Positions 58,798-64,000 of a stretch of 64,000 bases of DNA are shown here, in pieces. The notes beneath the pieces are model-generated. The model was not told the DNA's origin. It was given only the letters and a program-made list of their open reading frames with translations, and ran no database searches. This DNA comes from Neoechinorhynchus agilis (taxonomy: Eukaryota; Acanthocephala): assembly GCA_051530055.1 (NCBI GenBank), contig CM121343.1, positions 2,046,001 to 2,110,000 on the forward strand, given 5' to 3'. The first letter of the stretch is position 1, and each line of letters opens with the position of its first letter. The position numbers and the translations under genes were made by a program.

Positions 58798-59640
58798 ACT
58801 TACATTTTTTAAATCATTATTCCTGGTTGCTTTTTAAACGAGATTATCGATATTTTAGATGAGAAGTTCCGAGGATGTACACAGCAATGACCCAGGCTCA
58901 CCGCCAAGTCCTGTACCTTCGAGAAGACTAAGGACGATCTCAGCGTATGTTTTGATTTTACACTTTTTAAGCCATGTTCAAACTATCCACAAGTTTTTAA
59001 ACACTTAAGGCTTTCGCTTCGTTTTTAGAGAAATTCGAATTATCCATTCGTTTCCAAATCGAAATCGTTGCTTAATATAACATTTTCGGTATTTTGAGAT
59101 ATCTTTATATTTCTGAACATTGAATCAGTCATGTTTCTTTTTTAAATGACGGAAAAAATTAAAGGAATTTATTGAAAGCAATTCACAATCTTGTGAATTA
59201 ATCAATTATTTTTTCGGAAAAAATTCCAATAAACTCAATAAATAATCTACTTCAAATTTTCCGCCATATAAAAACATATTTTTATAACAAATATTCGTAT
59301 TTTTTTGTAAAAAAATAGCATAGATATTTATTAGGTTACGTTTGCAATGGTTTTGTTTTTATTTGGGCGAAATAACGAAAATTGATTTAATTTTAATATT
59401 TCGTCCTCGAAGTGGAACTTTTTTTGGAATTGTTCAGAAATCATTTTAATATCTCTACTTTCAAACAATTCTGTAGAAGTCTCATGTAGAGAACGAAATA
59501 TTAAATCAATTGTCTTTATTTTGTCTTGACCAAAACAATCTTTTAAAGTGATTATTTTGTTTGACACTTAATAAAAATCGATCCATTAAGCGACCGAAAT
59601 CATTTTGAAAATTCAAATAAAATCTTTTATTTTTTAATTA
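58797..59640 (-). repeat. Inverted duplication, arm 2 (partner 33217-34545)
   Basis: Reverse complement of arm 1 without the LINE-B insertion. Contains the MITE palindrome at 59145-59290 and the same ITLKDCFGQDKIKTIDLIF frame (59331-59567, -). It starts at the prefoldin stop and ends at TTTTATTTTTTAATTATACT. Confidence 0.9.
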
Positions 59641-59805
59641 TACTCGCCAAACAATCGTCCTCCGAGGAAAGTTTCTGTAGTCGTTTTCCTCATTCGGCGC
59701 ATCTCAATTCGTCGCAAAGTTTAAGGGTTCGACCTCGAATGGCCCCAAATCGTAGTCATAACCCGATTATTCCAATATTTCGCCGCATTATTTTTTCATT
59801 TACGG

Positions 59806-60210
59806 ATGCAGCACCTCCGCGGCACCGAGAACGCGTGGTAACTTGTTGCGCTCGCTCGAGTCGACCCTTTGAGCTTTAGGTGTCAAAGAGCTGCTGCTGG
59901 CCCTGATTTTACGGGAGTCATTGATTCGTTTTCAAGAGAAAAGGGACATGGTTGGATAAGTACGAAAGTGGAAGGAGATTCCGGTGGCAGAAGGGAGAAG
60001 ATATTTCTTCACATTTCGGAGTAAGTTGATCATTGTGTAATATTTTGGTAATATCCAATTGTCAGTATTGAAGGTGATTGGGTACCCAGGATAGGAGATA
60101 TTGTGACGTTCAAGAAGCATCCGATGCCGCCAAGAAATGAAAAACTGCAAGCTGTGCATGTGAGATTTGTTCATTTGAAGCCTGGAAATAGAGAGTGCTG
60201 GGATGACTGA
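59806..60210 (+). CDS. CARHSP1: Cold-shock-domain RNA-binding protein, CARHSP1/CSDC2 type
   Basis: Three exons, 59806-59837, 59880-60020 and 60066-60210, with 42- and 45-nt GT-AG introns, give 105 residues. Family members bind single-stranded RNA and regulate mRNA stability. The domain reads GPDFTGVIDSFSREKGHGWI, STKVEGDSGGRREKIFLHIS, DIEGDWVPRIGDIVTFKKHP, MPPRNEKLQAVHVRFVHLKP. K-GHGWI corresponds to RNP1, IFLHISD to RNP2, and PPRNEKLQAVHV with a C-terminal PGN--E-W matches human CARHSP1 (IPPKNEKLQAVEV ... PGTKHETW). The usual 60-residue serine/proline-rich N-terminal extension is almost absent, if the ATG at 59806 is the true start. It is on the same strand as prefoldin 1, about 1 kb downstream. 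Confidence 0.88.
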
Positions 60211-60329
60211 TTGGAATAATTTCCTCCGTTCAGTAATGTTGACTTTCTATTAGAATTGTAGTCTTTCCACGGCCGAAACGGTCTTTTTTTAGAAGGATAA
60301 AGTGCTGTTCAGTTATTGTCATCCTCCGA

Positions 60330-61735
60330 TAGTTTTGCACATCCGATCAAAATACCCATGCAGTAGTGGCACTTTTGAAATCCCACCTCCTCCTCCCATA
60401 CAAGACAGGACATCCACTGAAACTTCAGAATTAAAAAAGGTAATCTCATCTTTTGCAAATGGATCGGGTCATGGGCTTGACGGGCTAAGGCCTCAGCACC
60501 TAAAGGACATGATGTCCTTTTCAACTGGTGAAGCAGCTCTCTAGAAACTGCGCTTTCACGGTTAGTCGACCGCCTGACTGGAGAGGACCTGAATCCCGTT
60601 GCAAAAGACCTATTTTTCGGAGCCTCATTATATGCCCTCACAAAAAAAGAAGGTGGGATTCGTCCCATCGCCGTATCTTCGTCGATGAGAGCTTGTCTCG
60701 AGCGTATTTTAAATGTCCAGCTCTCAGATGAGGCGTGGCGACAAGCTTCATTACCTGTTTCACCTGGGGGATCGGGCATTCGTGTGCTAGTAGACCTTGC
60801 CAGCCTTTCTTGGATCGTATAAAGGAGTCAACCAATAGGGAAAAAAATCTGAGAGAAAAGTTTTGTCTTGACCAGGATTTTGTGCTGGCAGTTGAAGAAT
60901 GGTGCCAGCAGACAGACGCTAACCATGTTCCCGTGAATAGCCTCAGACAGTCAATCTGGGACGGACCTCTCGTCGCGAGAGCTCACAGCTCTCTACTTTC
61001 AGGTTCTCGCGATGGGGTCGTCCGAGCTAGACTGTTGGTGGTTTTGACACGAGAATCGGGGGCGTGGCTGGAGGCTGTTCCTCTGACATCAGTGGGAACT
61101 CTTCTTACTGATGAGGTAACGAGGATCGTAGTATCCTTAAGACTTGGTCTTCCGATATGCACGCCCCATCGCTGTCGATGTGGGTCTTTGGTTGATGCTT
61201 TCAGGCGGCACGGTCTCGTCTGCAGAAGGTCAGGAGAAAGGTTCTCACGAAATTCTGAGATCAATATCGTAATTTCCCGGGCGTTGAGAACGACGAATTC
61301 CCCAACATCTCTGAACCCGCTCATCTTTGTCGACTAGACGATCGTCTTTCAGTGGCGCGAGGGCAAATGCCTTCTCTGGGACGCCACGTCTGTGGACACC
61401 CTCGCAGTAAGCAACATTCCCTACTTTCTCGAAATCGCTAAAGGTGCAGCGGAAGGGAGGAAGGTACGAAAATATATGGATTTAGCATGGACCCACTATT
61501 TTGTCCCCTTCGGAGTAGAGACGTATGGAGCGCTTAGTAGCTCGGAACTCACTCTGCTCCAGGATGTCTCGAAGAAATTGAGAGAGGCAACCGGAGACTC
61601 AAGAGCAGGCGTATTCCTCCGACAAAATATCTCGCTGGCAGTACAACGGGCCAATGCTGCCAGCGTGATGGCGACAGCCGAGGAAGGGGAGAAGCTAAGA
61701 TTTTGCGGACGGTGGTGATTATATTAGAACTAACA
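60330..61735 (+). mobile_element. LINE-B: decayed non-LTR retrotransposon, RT and 3' end
   Basis: Frames give KKVISSFANGSGHGLDGLRP, LYALTKKEGGIRPIAVSSSM, then VVLTRESGAWLEAVPLTSVG, RIVVSLRLGLPICTPHRCRC, DAFRRHGLVCRRSGERFSRN, then CLLWDATSVDTLAVSNIPYF, WTHYFVPFGVETYGALSS and NISLAVQRANAASVMATAEE. This is the RT-to-C-terminal region of a widespread animal non-LTR element (KKDGGIRPIAVG, ESGAWLNALP, LRLG-P-C, HG--CR-S). About 250 residues of RT core appear deleted between RPIAVSS and VSPGGSGIR, and several frame changes occur. The 3' end is near AACAAATAAACG, similar to LINE-A's. Confidence 0.8.
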
Positions 61736-61739
61736 AATA

Positions 61740-63100
61740 AACGTTCTTTTTGGAAAATCTAAATGGAATCCCGCTATGGATCCTTAGTTGACGCGATGTC
61801 GTGATCATAAAATTTATTATTTTATCGTATGTAATATAAAGATTTGCAGTTTCGATACTATCGGCTACATAGAGAGATTTAAGAGCACAATGATTGCCTT
61901 GGAAATTCCGTCGGCTAGCGTTAATTCCTTTAAATTATGTATTTTCGCTCTTATTAGTTACATCGATTATTTTTTTGAAAAGTACACCGAAAACGTCTAG
62001 TACAAAAAAATCGATTTAGTAATGTTCTCTATTTAAGAATGTACCCGGACAAATCATGTTCTTCACTATCCAATAAGAACGCATTCCTTTCGTATAAGAT
62101 TTGCCGTCTGATTGCGAAATGGATTAGATAGGTTTGATTTTAAACCGTCCCCTCGCACATTTCACTCTAAAAAACTTTTGTGAACAATCATCTAATGAAA
62201 ATGCTTCGACATGATCAAATTAAAATTGTGGTGAATATATTCCCGGATTGTATTATCCGGTAGGGAATTATGATTTCTACAATTTTAGCTTTTATGAACG
62301 GTTCAATAGTCAGAAACGGCACATTGTAGTTTCAATATATTCTCAGAATTTTACACGAAGTTCGTTTAAAATTTATACGTTCTAATCTTCTAACGCCAAT
62401 TAAGCAATTGGATTGCCTTGATAATGCTTATTTTTTTCGGACTCTCGCCCTTTTCATCACAAATCGCCAATTTCTACCGCGATATCATCACAGGAAAACG
62501 GGTGGCATTCTTAATAAGGCTTACTACTTTTTCTCACTACTTCTTGTGAGCGTTATTGTTATCATACGTTACTTAATCGCTAAGAATTTCGAATTTTTCT
62601 TCTTGGATAATCTTAGACTTAAAATTTAGTAAAGTTATTCGTTATATTGGAAATGATGAATTTTAAAACCCGAATTAGAAGTATTTTTCTGATATCGAAT
62701 TCCATGAAATTTATTAAGTTCTTTAAGGTTCCCATGGATAAAACAAGGTTGTTATTTAAATCGCTTGTCGACACCTGAGAGAGATCGCGTCAAAGAGAAG
62801 AATGAATATTTCGACTGTTTGAATCAGAGTCATTTGATCAAATCAATCTAAAAAATTGCAAAGAAATTTGTCATAAACGCACACCAAGTTATTGTTTTCA
62901 TTTTAATTCGCGAGAACCCGACATCGTCAACCCCGTAGACAAAGACCAATCTCCCTGGGAGTATTTAGACCAACTACAGGTGGTTGGAAGGGAGCTTTGT
63001 TCCCTGTTCCACTGTGTTGGCCATTTCAATACAAATATCGACTCTTTTATCAGTCGATGGAATTTCCTATTTTGGACACAGAGGATCCAAATACTTATAG
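61740..63100. other. Gene-poor interval
   Basis: AT-rich. A few frames of 60-73 codons (for example 62408-62629) lack family resemblance or splice support. Nothing else seen. Confidence 0.5.
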
Positions 63101-63114
63101 TTGTATGAAAATGT

Positions 63115-63210
63115 CGATATGTGAGGTGCCGGGGTATATTGATTGGTGGAATTATTGTTTAGAAGTCGATTAAAGACGTTTCGAACCTCGTCAGGTTCAT
63201 CATCAGTCCT
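63115..63210 (-). repeat. Short dispersed element with hammerhead-like hairpin motif, copy 2
   Basis: On the minus strand: GGACTGATGATGAACCTGAC, GAGGTTCGAAACGTC, TTTAATCGACTTCTAAACAA, TAATTCCACC. Same element as 39061-39150 and 63650-63750. Confidence 0.8.
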
Positions 63211-63373
63211 AAAATACAAATGATTGATTGTTCCTTCATTTATAATCAAAGAGCGTCGATCGACAATATTTCTAGATTCTTTTTTTTTTAAATTTTTGGC
63301 CATTTGAAAGTTGTCTACTTTTAAATTTGGCAATGAAATCCTCGTTGCTAAGAGACGACATTACAGCTTTCCT

Positions 63374-63601
63374 TTATGTATCAACAATTAAAAAGTAAAA
63401 TGGCAACGATACAACATTGAATATTGCTGAAAAGAAGCGTGAATTAACCAGCCCCAATTGCCGAAAGTATGGTATTGATTGGTATCGTTTGTTGGCGGTT
63501 GTGCTTTTTGTACTTACCTTTATTTTGTACATCGATTTCATCATTTCATTTGCAAGGTCAATGTTTGGCAGGAGTGCTTGTTGGAGTTCAGGATTTTCCA
63601 A
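63374..63601 (-). other. Open frame of unknown nature between repeats
   Basis: 75 codons, MENPELQQALLPNIDLANEM and onwards, ending in a hydrophobic stretch. No family recognised; position between two copies of the short element suggests it may be transposon interior. Confidence 0.25.
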
Positions 63602-63649
63602 ACCATCGATTAACGGAAAGAGGAAATAAATTTTGTAATGTTTATATGT

Positions 63650-63750
63650 GAGGTGCCGGGGAATTATTGTTTAGAAGTCTACACCCGCGGAAAATGATTA
63701 TTTCGATTAAAGACGTTTCGAACCTCGTAGGGTTCATCATGAGTTAGAGG
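63650..63750 (-). repeat. Short dispersed element with hairpin motif, copy 3
   Basis: Minus strand: CTCATGATGAACCCTACGAG, GTTCGAAACGTC, TTTAATCGAAATAATCATTT, TCCGCGGGTGTAGACTTCTA, AACAATAATTCCCCGGCACC. It shares a CTCACATAT/GAGGTGCCGGGG flank with copy 2. A further motif copy is at 63869-63902 (+): CTGAAGAAATGCAACGAGAC, GAACGAAATATT. Confidence 0.8.
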
Positions 63751-64000
63751 TATTTTTATTCTGACATAAACACGAGTTTCTTGTATGTGAAGAAGTTTTC
63801 TTCTTCTTTATGGATTTGTAAATTATATCACTGAATTTTAGAGATACAAAACCGCATTACCTTTTAGATCTGAAGAAATGCAACGAGACGAACGAAATAT
63901 TGTGTGAAAGGGAATCAATAAATTAATTTCTATTTCTCAGCGCCAAACAACAAAATTGTTTACAAAAAATGAAATGTAAAATAAGAATAGTTGAGATATA

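Noticed and set aside
61788-62629. Small genes at 61788-62000 and 62408-62629
   Set aside because: Short AT-rich frames, no homology, no splice signals that extend them.

Overview
This is a 64 kb stretch of animal nuclear DNA from an AT-rich, repeat-rich genome. The genes are clearly metazoan: a GFI1/Senseless-type zinc-finger factor, a nuclear receptor, an SOL-type calpain, a nephrin/Kirre-like immunoglobulin receptor, ATG16, a KDEL receptor, a REEP, PIG-S, PRELI, prefoldin subunit 1 and a CARHSP1-like cold-shock protein. All are divergent, and most are cut by very short introns (about 33-64 nt, many 42-53 nt). This suggests a fast-evolving small invertebrate. I cannot place it further from sequence alone. 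Several genes only appear after joining exons at GT-AG sites (PRELI, CARHSP1, prefoldin 1, parts of ATG16, SOL calpain and the Ig receptor).

Layout. 0.2-2.5 kb: a 222-240 bp satellite. 2.7-3.3 kb (-): REEP gene. 3.6-7.6 kb: a 100-bp array running into a decayed non-LTR retrotransposon (LINE-A, to 11.45 kb). 11.5-12.7 kb: a TIR-bounded element and MITE-like repeats. 12.9-13.6 kb (+): KDEL receptor. 13.8-17.3 kb: a 161-bp satellite. 18.2-19.2 kb (+): short PIG-S. 19.5-20 kb (-): an unrecognised gene. 21.7-23.5 kb (-): nuclear receptor. 26-27.9 kb: palindromic elements and SINE-like copies. 28.2-32.6 kb (-): ATG16, with a 195-bp satellite in an intron. 33.2-34.5 kb: one arm of an inverted duplication (other arm 58.8-59.6 kb). 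35.3-38.1 kb (+): Ig receptor. 39.8 kb: hAT fragment. 41.2 kb: near-perfect 84-bp hairpin. 42.0-42.7 kb (-): PRELI. 43.3-44.2 kb: 290-bp palindromic array. 45.1-46.7 kb (-): GFI1/Senseless. 49.0-51.3 kb (+): SOL calpain. 52.6-54.1 kb: LINE-B fragments around an antisense ubiquitin-like gene. 54.1-57.8 kb: 175-bp satellite. 58.3-58.8 kb (+): prefoldin 1. 59.8-60.2 kb (+): cold-shock protein. 60.3-61.7 kb: LINE-B. 63.1-63.9 kb: short dispersed repeats.

The host genes do not form one pathway. They are secretory-pathway and ER genes (REEP, KDEL receptor, PIG-S), autophagy (ATG16), mitochondrial lipid transfer (PRELI), chaperone/RNA-binding (prefoldin, CSD), neural or developmental regulators (GFI1, nuclear receptor, SOL) and cell adhesion (Ig receptor). 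The most unusual feature is how the repeats relate. Two different satellites (161 bp and 175 bp) share one tRNA-Ser-like SINE head. A third is built from a palindromic MITE. A fourth abuts the 5' side of a LINE. A short recurring hairpin motif, loosely resembling a hammerhead core, is scattered through the repeats.
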